A stretch of DNA of 64,000 bases from Adhaeribacter aquaticus DSM 16391 (GTDB taxonomy: Bacteria; Bacteroidota; Bacteroidia; Cytophagales; Hymenobacteraceae). Shown piece by piece: positions 25,786-34,753 of this stretch. How positions within the stretch are numbered: position 1 is the stretch's first letter; every line of letters begins with the position of its first letter. The notes under the pieces are model-generated. The model did not search any database and had not been told where the DNA came from. It saw only the letters and a program-made list of their open reading frames with translations. A program made the translations under genes and the position numbers. Where the stretch lies: the NCBI RefSeq assembly GCF_000473365.1, contig NZ_KI421517.1:3304634-3368633 (forward strand), given 5' to 3'.

Positions 25786-27354
25786 TTACCGGCTGGCCGA
25801 AACGGAATTAGTATGTTTGATCATTTTGTTAGCCCACGGAATAAAGTATTTAATATTGGGTGCATCGGTGTGGCCGCCATCGTGCTGGCGCCAAGCCAAT
25901 TCACCGTCCAGTTGACTTACATTTACGCCTGGCATTTTAGCTGTTTTGTAATCATTTCCAACACCTAAATCACGGGCCCCTAATAATTTAAAAACCGTAC
26001 CAGCCGCTACTGTTGCCATATAACTTCCTTGCTGGTCCAACCATTTAGCATCGCCTTGCTCCGGAATGCCATAGCTGATAAAGGTTGGGCGGGGCGCACA
26101 TAAAGCAATTAGCTGATGCGCATCTACCGGAATATCGTTAGCCGTTTTTGCCCCAAGTTTACCTTCCGAAGTTCCGTATTTTAGAAAGTTACCTGCCATC
26201 CAGTGGTATTCACCGGACCCCGTTAAACTTTCTACGGCTTCACCAAAATTACGACGATGAGGTTTGGCGCCGCCTTCGCCGGAAGAGCCAATTAAGCCCA
26301 GGGCAAAGCGCTGATCAAAAGCCTGCGTAACCAGTGCAGCTTTGCCATAGCGCGATACGCCTTCAATGCCTACCTTTTTAGCATCTACTGCCGGATCGGT
26401 TTCCAGATAATCTAAGCCACGTGAAGCACCCCACGCCCAGGCTCGTAAAGCGCCCCAATCTTCAGGTTTGCGTGGCTGCCCTTTATTTACCAATCCAATA
26501 ATGCCTTTCGTTAAGCCGGCCCCGTTATCAGCCTGGATGCTGGCTGGTTCAATCAGGACATAGCCCCAGCCGGCAGCCAATAACTGTTGTGTGGTTGGCG
26601 GATCGGAAGGTTGGGCTCCCGGAGCCGGAAAAGGTCCAAAAGGAGATGGAGCCGGATTAGCTACTACTGGATTATAAGCTGGATATTGGTCAAATAGTGC
26701 TTGTAAAGAAGGATCACTTTTGATCAGTAAATCTTTAAGAGCAGCATTTATCTTATCTAAACTTTCTTTTGGCGGTTGCACCGGAGCAGGTAAAGCACTT
26801 CGGCCAAACATCATTAATACAGGTACCGGTGCTTTGGCATTAGCTGGTGTTACAACGGTCATGTTTATGTTTACGTCCAGCAACGGGTATGCTGTATTAT
26901 CAACGTGGCCAATTAATTGTTTGGCTACTACCGGAATCCGGCCAACCATTTCCTTTTCGCTAATGGCCACTTTCCAGGTAACTTTTGGTACATTTTTAGG
27001 TACCCGCCCCAGCACTTCTTTTTCAAAATCTTCTATAATTTCAGGCCTTCTTTGTTTCCACCACATATCAGCAGAGGTTACTTTCTTACCATTCTTCATG
27101 GTTAAAAGCTCCGGATAATTAGGATAGGGATTGGCTTTGGATTCATCGTAATTAGCATGGTTGGGTGCTTTTTCATCGCCACCTGGGCCAGGTCGCAGTG
27201 CCTTAATGCCCAGTTGCTGCATCATATTTTGGTGGTCCTGCTCGGTAGTAAAGTTTATGACGGGCGGGTATTTGCCGGCGGAGCCGGAAGGGGCATTTTG
27301 AGCCATAACCGTGGAAGCGGCTAAGGCGAGAGAAAGAACTAAGACTTTTTTCAT
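25786..27354 (-). CDS. CE15-like glucuronoyl esterase
   Basis: The product has 522 residues with a signal peptide ending MAQ (about 19). The alpha/beta-hydrolase core shows the CE15 elbow VGIEGVSRYGKAAL (Ser334, in a variant of the GCSRxGK motif), then LIGSSGEGGAKPHRRNFGE (Glu360), DAHQLIALCAPRPTFI, and a late RQHDGGHTDAPN with candidate catalytic His491 or His495. CE15 enzymes hydrolyse the ester between 4-O-methyl-glucuronic acid on xylan and lignin alcohols. A Pro/Ala-rich loop at about 225-255 is an insertion relative to small members. The activity is inferred from the family. The Cys of GCSRxGK is replaced by Val. Same-direction neighbours are the NIF3 protein and an alpha/beta hydrolase. 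Confidence 0.88.
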   Translation of the reverse strand: MKKVLVLSLALAASTVMAQNAPSGSAGKYPPVINFTTEQDHQNMMQQLGIKALRPGPGGDEKAPNHANYDESKANPYPNYPELLTMKNGKKVTSADMWWKQRRPEIIEDFEKEVLGRVPKNVPKVTWKVAISEKEMVGRIPVVAKQLIGHVDNTAYPLLDVNINMTVVTPANAKAPVPVLMMFGRSALPAPVQPPKESLDKINAALKDLLIKSDPSLQALFDQYPAYNPVVANPAPSPFGPFPAPGAQPSDPPTTQQLLAAGWGYVLIEPASIQADNGAGLTKGIIGLVNKGQPRKPEDWGALRAWAWGASRGLDYLETDPAVDAKKVGIEGVSRYGKAALVTQAFDQRFALGLIGSSGEGGAKPHRRNFGEAVESLTGSGEYHWMAGNFLKYGTSEGKLGAKTANDIPVDAHQLIALCAPRPTFISYGIPEQGDAKWLDQQGSYMATVAAGTVFKLLGARDLGVGNDYKTAKMPGVNVSQLDGELAWRQHDGGHTDAPNIKYFIPWANKMIKHTNSVSASR

Positions 27355-27514
27355 GGTAAAATAAAAATTATGGTGGTAGGGATTAGTTTAAAAAGTTAAC
27401 TTCTATTGTGGTGGTAGCTGGCTAATACTATAAAGCTTACTGTTTAACAAGTTAAGCAAAATTGTTTCCTAAAATGCAATCGGTTACACTTAAAATTATA
27501 AAAAAAACAATATA

Positions 27515-28456
27515 TTATTTTCCTGGCAACCTCTCCGGTATAATTCCCGATTCTATCAACCACATTTCGCAAAGCTTCGTCCACAGCTCTGTTGAGCCGG
27601 GGTTATTTCTAAGCGCAATGGCATGGCCACCCTGGCTAAAAGAGTGAAAGCTTACCGGAACATTGTTTTTTAATAAAGCCTCATAAAATAATGTGCTGTT
27701 CATGGGGTGAACCACTTTGTCATTTACCGCATTTATTAAAAAGCAACGAGGAGTAAGGGAATTTACCTGCAGTTGTACAGAAAACTTCTCTTTTAACTTT
27801 TGCTTCGGATTTGCTCCCAGTAAGTTTTTTACACTTCCGGCATGCGCCCAGGGGGTGCTCATATCAATTACCGGCGATACCAGAATCATAAAGTTTGGTT
27901 TAAAAGGCACCTGATCCAGGCTATCTTTAATAGCAGAAAAATCTTCCTGAATAGTACCGGTGGTAGCAGCCAGGTGCCCGCCTGAAGAAGTACCCAAAAT
28001 ACCAATTTTATCGGGATTAATGCTCCATTTGCCGGCATTGGCTCTTATGTAACGGAGGGCACGCTGGGCATCCATTAGTGGGGCAGTCTCCCGCTGAATT
28101 AAATCAGGAGAATGCGGTAACCGGTAATTAAGCACAAAGGCACTAATGCCCATGGTGTTAAACCATTTTGCCAGTTGGGTACCACTAATAATATAGGCCA
28201 GCCAGCTGTAGCCGCCGCCGGGACAAATAACCACAGCGGCTCCTTTATTTTCCTGTTTGCCCGGGAAAAAAGCGTGCATACCCGGTACCATTACCCGCTG
28301 GTACCTATCATTGGCAATGCTGTCTTTCAGGGGCAGGTTTTTGGAATTGGGTATCTTATTCTGGGGCCAGATAGAAATGAAATCCTGTCCCAGAACTTTG
28401 TTATGCCCGCAACTTACTAATCCGACAACTAAAGCTAATACAAATAAAAACCGCAT
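27515..28456 (-). CDS. Lipoprotein alpha/beta hydrolase (BD-FAE/acetylxylan-esterase-like)
   Basis: The product has 313 residues. LVVGLVSCGHNK gives a lipobox with Cys16, so it is probably lipid-anchored. The alpha/beta fold has the oxyanion segment VVICPGGGYSWLA, the nucleophile elbow GTSSGGHLAAT near residue 158, an acid in INAVNDKVVHP, and a His in FSQGGHAIAL. This pattern matches bacterial feruloyl/acetylxylan esterase-like and kynurenine-formamidase-like hydrolases of Bacteroidota polysaccharide loci. The substrate is not settled. It lies 71 bases downstream of the SIAE gene and 160 bases upstream of the CE15-like gene, in one direction. Confidence 0.9.
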   Translation of the reverse strand: MRFLFVLALVVGLVSCGHNKVLGQDFISIWPQNKIPNSKNLPLKDSIANDRYQRVMVPGMHAFFPGKQENKGAAVVICPGGGYSWLAYIISGTQLAKWFNTMGISAFVLNYRLPHSPDLIQRETAPLMDAQRALRYIRANAGKWSINPDKIGILGTSSGGHLAATTGTIQEDFSAIKDSLDQVPFKPNFMILVSPVIDMSTPWAHAGSVKNLLGANPKQKLKEKFSVQLQVNSLTPRCFLINAVNDKVVHPMNSTLFYEALLKNNVPVSFHSFSQGGHAIALRNNPGSTELWTKLCEMWLIESGIIPERLPGK

Positions 28457-28527
28457 ATCCAGCTTATTTAAACCTATGTTCGTTAAGGATCAGGAACCAG
28501 TAAAAGCAATAAAAAATTTGGTCAGCA

Positions 28528-30480
28528 TTATTGGTCGGTGCGGAAAGGAGAGGCCGGTAAGCCTTCTTTGTTATATAAATTGGCGCCATCCGGATTGTCG
28601 GCCCAGGCGTAGCGAACAAATTTTGGTTCTTTAACTTCTTCGCTCCAAACTACTACTTTATCACCCTCTATTCGGGTTTGGGCCCAGACAAATTTTTTAT
28701 CGGCACCGGCTATGGCAAACCAGCTGAGTTCTTCACCATCCTGAGAAATTAAGCCACTGCCTATGTTGGAAAAGCTCAGAATAATTTTATCGCCTTCAAC
28801 TTTAGAAGTTTGATAAAGCGGCCCGGACGAAACTACTTTTTTATCACCGTATATTAATTTTTGGGCAGCTAAGGCTAATCGTTCACCTACATCTTTTTTA
28901 TTGTCCGGGTGAATATCATTCCATTCGCCTAATTCAATGGTCACAGCCATGGCCGTATTAGGTACTGATAATGTTTGCAAGGCTGCTTCCCGCATCATGG
29001 CCCAGTTGCTTTCGGCAGGAAGATAATTCACTTCCATAAAGTTAGGCAGCTGCACATACAGGAACGGAAGATTACTTTGTTGCCACTTGTTTCGCCAATC
29101 CGAAATCAGGGCAGGTAGCAGCTTCTTATACTCAACTGGATTTCCGGCATTGCTTTCGCCCTGGTACCAGAGAATTCCTTTTATTGAATAATTAATGGCT
29201 GGTGCTACCATGGCGTTATACAAAGCAGCCGGTTGGTTTTGGGCACTTAATCCGCCGCCAAATCCGCCACTCACCGGGCGATACACATCACCTACTTTAT
29301 ATTGCCAGGTTCCTTTTAAATCTAATGTTTGCCCGTTTGCTTCTACAAAATAAGGTTTATCTGGTATAAAACCGCCTTTACCATTGTTGTTCAATACCCT
29401 TACCACAAATAAATTTTTACCGGGTTTTAATGTACCGGCCGGTAACGTATATCTTCTTTGTGGGTACTGGTAAGTGGAGTTGCCAACCTGCTGTCCATTA
29501 ATATATAAAATGTCGGCATCTACAATTCTGCCCAAATGAACTTTTGCTGGCACGTTGGCCATGGAGGCCGGCACGTCTATTTCCCGGCGATACCACACTG
29601 CGCCATTTAGATCTTTTATTCCCTGGTCTTCCCAATAGCCCGGGATATTAATGTTACGCCATCCTTTAGGTTCATAGGAGGTTTCAAACCATTTAATTTT
29701 TCCGATTAGTCCTTTGTCTTGCTCCGGTTTTTGCCGGCTGGCATTAGCAACAGCCAAGGCCTTACGGTTTAAGGAGTTTACATAACTGGTATCCCGGTTA
29801 CGATTAATGGTAGAAAGGGGAGTTGGAAATTCTTTTAAACCTTCTTCACTTATCCAGGCTTCTATGGGCGTACCCCCCACACTGGCATTAATTAAACCAA
29901 TAGGAATACGGTACTGGTTGTATAGTTTGCGGGCAAAGAAATAAGCAACCGCCGAAAAATTATTTACATCCTGCGGGTTGGCTGATTTCCAAGATGCGGC
30001 AGGTAAATCTTTAGCCGGTCCTTGCAGGTTGGTGGCGGTAGGAATCCAGAAATGTCTTATTTGTGGGTAGTTGGCCGTAGCAATATCCTGAGCATAGGTA
30101 ATGTTATGCAAGGACATTTGGTGTACCATATTGGATTGGCCGGAGCATAAATAAACATCACCAAATAAAATATCTTTAATTGATATTTGGTTGCTGCTTT
30201 TAATATTCATAGTGTACGGGCCGCCTGCTTTCATAGGAGCAAGTGTTATGCTCCATTCCCCATTTTGGCCCGTAGTAGCAGCGTAAGTCTTTTTGTTAAA
30301 CGTAACCGTAACTTTTTCTCCCGGATCAGCCCATCCCCATATTTTGTTTTTAGAGTTTCTTTGCAAGATCATGCCATCGCTTACCAACTGAGGAAGTTTA
30401 ACAGCGCCATATGAGACGTTGATAAATAGCAGGAAACAGAAAGCAGTTAAAATGGTAATAAATTTTACCTGTAATTTCAT
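28528..30480 (-). CDS. Sialate O-acetylesterase family protein
   Basis: The product has 650 residues with a signal peptide (about 1-25). It has the SIAE layout: an N-terminal beta domain with VSDGMILQRNSKNKIWGWAD, the SASA nucleophile motif LCSGQSNMVH (Ser116), a middle carbohydrate-binding-like insertion (about 250-400, with GRIVDADILYING), then GILWYQGESNAGNP and the late DIHPDNK with the catalytic Asp-x-x-His. Such enzymes remove O-acetyl groups from sialic acid or, more often in soil bacteria, from xylan. No sialic-acid genes are present, so polysaccharide deacetylation is more likely. It is the first gene of the leftward esterase block. Confidence 0.93.
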   Translation of the reverse strand: MKLQVKFITILTAFCFLLFINVSYGAVKLPQLVSDGMILQRNSKNKIWGWADPGEKVTVTFNKKTYAATTGQNGEWSITLAPMKAGGPYTMNIKSSNQISIKDILFGDVYLCSGQSNMVHQMSLHNITYAQDIATANYPQIRHFWIPTATNLQGPAKDLPAASWKSANPQDVNNFSAVAYFFARKLYNQYRIPIGLINASVGGTPIEAWISEEGLKEFPTPLSTINRNRDTSYVNSLNRKALAVANASRQKPEQDKGLIGKIKWFETSYEPKGWRNINIPGYWEDQGIKDLNGAVWYRREIDVPASMANVPAKVHLGRIVDADILYINGQQVGNSTYQYPQRRYTLPAGTLKPGKNLFVVRVLNNNGKGGFIPDKPYFVEANGQTLDLKGTWQYKVGDVYRPVSGGFGGGLSAQNQPAALYNAMVAPAINYSIKGILWYQGESNAGNPVEYKKLLPALISDWRNKWQQSNLPFLYVQLPNFMEVNYLPAESNWAMMREAALQTLSVPNTAMAVTIELGEWNDIHPDNKKDVGERLALAAQKLIYGDKKVVSSGPLYQTSKVEGDKIILSFSNIGSGLISQDGEELSWFAIAGADKKFVWAQTRIEGDKVVVWSEEVKEPKFVRYAWADNPDGANLYNKEGLPASPFRTDQ

Positions 30481-30796
30481 GGTGGAGTAATGTAAAATTT
30501 AAAGTTGTCGATAAGTATTAAGTTAAAATACAAATTCTAAATGTAAAATGTATTTTAACTAATTGTAAATATTACAAAAAGAATACAGAAAATAAAATTC
30601 TAGACCTGTTTTATCGACAGTTCAAGTTTTTTTTGCTAGCCAACTTATAGGTTTTCTGTTGATTCTTTAATGGATGTGCTTATTTATACTAAAGAGTTAA
30701 TTTTACTAAAAACTTAAATTGAAGAAAGGCTGAAATTATTTAAAACAGCAACAGGATTCTTATAAGTAGGAAAAGCAAAAGAAAGAAAACATAAGA
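30481..30796. other. AT-rich intergenic region upstream of the esterase block
   Basis: This 316-base gap holds the promoter of the esterase block and the end of the dehalogenase-like gene. I saw no convincing promoter element, hairpin or open frame. Confidence 0.4.
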
Positions 30797-31681
30797 TTAA
30801 TTTTTAAGCTGGTTTTTTTCGGCTAAAAGAACAATTAAAGAAGCTATTTCTTTCCATTTATCTTCCTGCAACAGGTGCTTGGCTGATAACTGGTGGGCAT
30901 GGTTTAGTTGCGTAGCCATTTTAATTTCTTTACCATACCGGTCGTAGGTTAAACCTGCGTCTTCCTTGCCCCAGATTATCTGAACAGGGTAAGGAGTATT
31001 CTGAACGGCGCGGTAACATTTTTCTTTATAGGCCCGGCTTTTTTCAAAGTTCCGCATTATTTTTAGAAAAGCTTTGCCTCCGTCCTGCCTTTTCAATAAA
31101 TCTACATAAGCATGTATTTCTGGTGTTGGAATATCTTTGGAGTCGGCTACCGCTAAGGTTGAGAAACCAAGATGCCAGGTGGTTCGGGTAAGGAGGTGTA
31201 ATTGCGCTTCTCCTAGAACTGATTTCTCGAAGGGTTGCATAGGCAGGGGTTTGGTAAAAGTATCTACTTCAATCCAGGTATTTAATATAGTAAGAGAAAG
31301 AATCCGACCTTTAAGTTGCGCTGCCAGGGCAAACCCTATAGGACCACCTATGTCATGAACAACTAAATGGAATTTAGGTAAATTCAAGGCATCTATGGCT
31401 TTATTGCAAAATTTAGCAAATCCCGGGAAAGAATAATCAAAAGACTCTGGCCGATCAGCTAAGCCTAAGCCCGGCAAGTCAATAGCAATACCCCGCATGC
31501 CTTGATCAGCTAATTCCCGAACTACTTTTCGGTACAGAAACGAAGAAGTGGGAACACCATGCAAGCACAAAACCGGTTCGCCCGACCCAAAATCCAAGGC
31601 AAAGCTTTGTACTCCATCTAAATCGAAAAAGTATCCTGATTCCTGATGCTTTTTTATTACCTCGTCTACTGTTAGTGCCAT
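30797..31681 (-). CDS. Alpha/beta hydrolase with Asp nucleophile (haloalkane-dehalogenase/epoxide-hydrolase-like)
   Basis: The product has 294 residues, cytoplasmic, without signal. It has the oxyanion motif HGVPTSSFLYR near 41-51, DLPGLGLADRP, and the nucleophile elbow VVHDIGGPIG with Asp110 where esterases carry Ser, the hallmark of haloalkane dehalogenases and epoxide hydrolases. A late acid and His follow in IIWGKEDAGLT and SAKHLLQED. Which of the two reactions is favoured is unclear. It lies 69 bases downstream of the DUF421 gene in the same direction. Confidence 0.9.
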   Translation of the reverse strand: MALTVDEVIKKHQESGYFFDLDGVQSFALDFGSGEPVLCLHGVPTSSFLYRKVVRELADQGMRGIAIDLPGLGLADRPESFDYSFPGFAKFCNKAIDALNLPKFHLVVHDIGGPIGFALAAQLKGRILSLTILNTWIEVDTFTKPLPMQPFEKSVLGEAQLHLLTRTTWHLGFSTLAVADSKDIPTPEIHAYVDLLKRQDGGKAFLKIMRNFEKSRAYKEKCYRAVQNTPYPVQIIWGKEDAGLTYDRYGKEIKMATQLNHAHQLSAKHLLQEDKWKEIASLIVLLAEKNQLKN

Positions 31682-31750
31682 TTCCTTTAACTACCTTATA
31701 TATAAAATAGGCTTCTGGTTTAATTTACGACCAGAGTAAGTTATTATTTA

Positions 31751-32260
31751 TTAGTCTGCTCTTACGTTTTCTAACGTGGAGTAATCTTTTTCTTCGCCTG
31801 TTTTTATGATACTGAATTTGCCATTAGTTTCTAACACAATAGCTTCTATTTGACTTAATGAAAGAATACCCTGGTTGCGGGCAGCCTGGAGTAACTCTTC
31901 CCGGGTTATGCGTTCATGTTGCATAGCTTTGCTTTTAAATTCGCCCTGGTAAAACAAAAGCCTGGGTTCTGATTTAATGAGTCTACTAAAAAATGGCACA
32001 CGAACATATAGCCAGGATACCAGGAACTGAAGCAGAATCAGTAGGCCTAAGCCGGTTAAACCTTCGGCCAATGGTGTGTCTTTAGATAAAGTTGCGGTAG
32101 CTAATGTGGAACCTAGAGCAACAGTAACAATAAAGTCAAAGGCATTCATTTGGGTTAAGGTTCTTTTGCCTGTAATTCTTAATATAATAATCAAACCTAT
32201 ATAGGTAAGAGAACCTACCACTATGATCTTTATAAGCTGCGGAAGATTATCATAGAGCAT
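31751..32260 (-). CDS. DUF421 (YetF-like) membrane protein
   Basis: The product has 169 residues with three N-terminal membrane helices (about 10-30, 38-58, 65-87). The sequence NAFDFIVTVALGSTLATATL is a conserved loop of this family, and the cytoplasmic C-terminal part (LLFYQGEFKSKAMQHERITR, then LSQIEAIVLETNGKFSIIKTG) is the family's small alpha/beta domain. Function unknown; YetF-type proteins are common and many are linked to spore or membrane stress. It lies 48 bases after the MscS gene and 69 before the hydrolase, suggesting one transcript. Confidence 0.93.
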   Translation of the reverse strand: MLYDNLPQLIKIIVVGSLTYIGLIIILRITGKRTLTQMNAFDFIVTVALGSTLATATLSKDTPLAEGLTGLGLLILLQFLVSWLYVRVPFFSRLIKSEPRLLFYQGEFKSKAMQHERITREELLQAARNQGILSLSQIEAIVLETNGKFSIIKTGEEKDYSTLENVRAD

Positions 32261-32308
32261 AATCTATTTGGTTTTGATGATTAAAATAATTCTTCTGATT
32301 CGTTTTTG

Positions 32309-33682
32309 TTATGCATCCGCCTTTAAGTCAGATTTATTATGGTCGTCTGCTGGTTTTGGGAATAGAGCAACCGGTAAACCGGAAGAGTCTATTACTTGCA
32401 CCTGTTGGCGTGGGTAAACCGAAATAATTTTGCCACTGTATTCGGGTTTAGCTAATTCCTGAGCTACCCGCAGCGTTAAGTCACTTTTCCACTTTCGCCG
32501 GTCCCTGGCTCCAACCAAATACCTAATTGTTATGCTCGTCCAGGAATCTTCCGTTGATACGTAGACCTGAGGTTTATCAGATATATAATCTATGAGCCGG
32601 GCACGCTTTAAGAGTTGTGCGTATTGCCGGGCTGGTTCTATCATATAATCGCCCAGCAATTCCTTGGCTACAGTTTCCAATACCTTTACGGCCAACGGTA
32701 AATCCGATTCATTCGCTATTGTTACGGATAATTCGTCCCAAACGAACGGGAAGTCGCCGGTTAGGTTAGTAATGGTGCCGGTTAAAACTTCGTTATTAGG
32801 AAAGGTAACCATGCGGCCGGTAGGCTGTTCCGCATGTACAAAGCTGGCCTGAAAAGGTGAGCCAATTTCCCAAACGGTAGTGGTTAAAAAATCGATACGG
32901 TAAACATCACCAAAAACTTCGCCTACCCGTATGCGGTCGCCAACCCGGTAGTATCCTTGAAATGAATTTAAAAGCCAACCAGTAAAGCTTTCGATGGGGG
33001 TTTGCAGTGACCAGGACAAGGCTAAACCAATTAATCCAAGTGATCCGACTAAAGCTCGAATGTCGCCGGCGACTACGCTTAAGGCCACACCAATAGCCAG
33101 TAGCCAAACAGAAATTGAAATTAGGGAGATTATAGCACTGGAACTGGCCCAGTTTCCTAATACTCGTTGTAAAATTTTTTTAATTAACCAAGAGAAAAGC
33201 CAGGCTAAAATTAAGGTTGCCAGGGCAATCAAAATTTTGGGCAGGTTATAAAAAAAGCTATTCCAAAGGTTCTGCAAAGCACCCAACGCTTCGTTGGTGG
33301 CTTCCTGGCTGCTAAGGGAGGTTACGTCATCCTGAGTGGTTGCGCCAGGTTCAGTTGGATTTGTCTCTTGAAGGAGCATCGTATCGGCACTGGTTTCAGT
33401 AATCGAGGAGTCGGATTGGACTAAACCAGCCTCACCTGGAGTAAAAAAAAGCATCATAAAACCAGTAATGGCTACGGCAAGGATTGAGGCTTGCCGAAAA
33501 TTTTTAAGTTTATTTTCGGCGCCTTTTATTGCCGAACTGGCATTAATCCTTTTTTTGCGGATCCTGGAATTTCTCCTAGGGATCACTGGCTTAGTTCCTC
33601 GCGGGCTAAGGTTTTTCCTGCCGGGAGATACCCTGGTGTTCTTATCGTTCCCGAATAATTTATTTTTCCTGGATGAAGGCAT
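32309..33682 (-). CDS. MscS-family mechanosensitive ion channel
   Basis: The product has 457 residues. The first 60 are very basic (KNKLFGNDKNTRVSPGRKNL), then a membrane helix at about 66-84. A disordered Ser/Thr/Glu-rich periplasmic part and the core channel follow: membrane helices about 148-168, 181-206, 210-230 with ALVGSLGLIGLALSWSLQTPIESF as the pore-lining TM3, then GDRIRVGEVFGDVYRIDFLTT and MVTFPNNEVLTGTITNLT, the MscS beta domain, and an alpha/beta C-terminal domain. It releases solutes on hypo-osmotic shock in E. coli relatives. A basic N-terminal extension is longer than in small MscS. First gene of the leftward trio. Confidence 0.92.
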   Translation of the reverse strand: MPSSRKNKLFGNDKNTRVSPGRKNLSPRGTKPVIPRRNSRIRKKRINASSAIKGAENKLKNFRQASILAVAITGFMMLFFTPGEAGLVQSDSSITETSADTMLLQETNPTEPGATTQDDVTSLSSQEATNEALGALQNLWNSFFYNLPKILIALATLILAWLFSWLIKKILQRVLGNWASSSAIISLISISVWLLAIGVALSVVAGDIRALVGSLGLIGLALSWSLQTPIESFTGWLLNSFQGYYRVGDRIRVGEVFGDVYRIDFLTTTVWEIGSPFQASFVHAEQPTGRMVTFPNNEVLTGTITNLTGDFPFVWDELSVTIANESDLPLAVKVLETVAKELLGDYMIEPARQYAQLLKRARLIDYISDKPQVYVSTEDSWTSITIRYLVGARDRRKWKSDLTLRVAQELAKPEYSGKIISVYPRQQVQVIDSSGLPVALFPKPADDHNKSDLKADA

Positions 33683-34143
33683 AAGCAGGTAATTAAGTTA
33701 AATACTTAACTGTTGGATGTTAAACCATAATACCCGGAGATTTAAAATAGGTTATTTTATAATGAATTAGGGGAAAGATGTGTGGAATATACGGTTTAGT
33801 AGCCGGGAAAAGGATGCAAGTATAGAGGAGGTAACTTTTATAAAAAGATTTTTCTTATTGTGATTGTTAACTTCTACTGTGTTTTTATAAGTTTCTTTTC
33901 TCTTCAAAAAGGAAACATAACACCAGGTACGGCTAAAGCGTATTTAAAAAGGAGTTTTGGGAAAGGCCTGGGTTTGGTGTTTTTAGGAACAGGTATTTCT
34001 GCAGGCCTTAGCCAGAAATTTATTTTTTAATCTTAATATTTAAGATTTGGCATACATATCAGCCCGTTATTTAGTTATTTGCTACTTTCTGGAAATTCAG
34101 TAAAATTTAACGCTGCTTTTACTCCTAATAAACGTACCTGCCC
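33683..34143. other. Intergenic region, remnant plus unassigned frame
   Basis: This 461-base stretch holds the amidotransferase-like remnant (33778-33863) and a GTG-started frame at 33860-34030 encoding 56 residues ending LVFLGTGISAGLSQKFIF. The frame is hydrophobic in part and I cannot assign it. It may be chance. Confidence 0.35.
33778..33863 (+). pseudogene. Possible remnant of a class II glutamine amidotransferase N-terminus
   Basis: The ATG at 33778 starts MCGIYGLVAGKRMQV then a stop. The MCGIxG start with catalytic Cys2 is the hallmark of class II glutamine amidotransferases (AsnB, GlmS and sugar-modifying relatives). Shifting frame near 33805-33813 continues DASIEEVTFIKRFFLL before a TGA at 33861; an FFLL-like segment precedes the SESRG block in this family. 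A frameshifted 5' remnant of a longer gene is likely, but the match is short. A plus-strand frame without ATG runs from about 33860 to 34030 and its origin is unclear. Confidence 0.4.
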
Positions 34144-34731
34144 ATGAGATGGATTTTTTGTTTTAACTTAATTCTAGCCTTTGTTTTCTCCAGCTGTAAT
34201 CTGCAGACCCGGGAAAATGCTTTAAAGAAAAAAGAAGCTGATCTAACGCAAAAAGAACTGGAGTTAACCGAAAAAGAAAAAGCGTTGCAAGTAAAAGAGC
34301 AAGAGTTACAAGCTAAAGCCGAGCAGCTGACTGCATCTCAGCAGCAGGACAGTACCACACTTAATGCCGGAGGGCAGTTTAATCCTGTTTTTGCTGGTAA
34401 ATGGAATGTTCAAATGATCTGTACAGCCACTACTTGTACGGGTTCGGCTATAGGCGATACCAAAACAGAACTCTGGGAGATTTCCTTTGAGAACGATCAT
34501 GTAATTGCCAGAGCTATGGCAAATGAAAACCTGGTAAGAATTTATACCGGCACTTTTAGAAATAATGTGCTTGAACTAACGCAGAATGTAGAACAAACAT
34601 CGGCTGCACCTGCCACCAAGATGGAGGTAAGGTTATCTTTAGTAGATCAGGTTACCCTGGAAGGCCACCGAGACATAATTAGGACCGGAGACTGTAAAAT
34701 TGTTTATGCCTTACAGTTAAAAAAAGTTTAG
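34144..34731 (+). CDS. Lipoprotein with coiled-coil lead
   Basis: The product has 195 residues. The signal ends in a lipobox FVFSSCNL with Cys18, so it should be lipid-anchored. Residues 22-65 are a heptad-rich, Lys/Glu/Gln coiled coil (KKKEADLTQKELELTEKEKA). The rest (about 75-195) is a beta-rich domain with FNPVFAGKWNVQMICTATTC and a Cys near the end (RTGDCKIVY), possibly one or two disulfides. I know no named family. The gene lies 22 bases upstream of the cation antiporter and may be co-transcribed, with the lipoprotein acting outside the membrane. Confidence 0.8.
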   Translation: MRWIFCFNLILAFVFSSCNLQTRENALKKKEADLTQKELELTEKEKALQVKEQELQAKAEQLTASQQQDSTTLNAGGQFNPVFAGKWNVQMICTATTCTGSAIGDTKTELWEISFENDHVIARAMANENLVRIYTGTFRNNVLELTQNVEQTSAAPATKMEVRLSLVDQVTLEGHRDIIRTGDCKIVYALQLKKV

Positions 34732-34753
34732 TATAAATTCATAATTTATAGGA

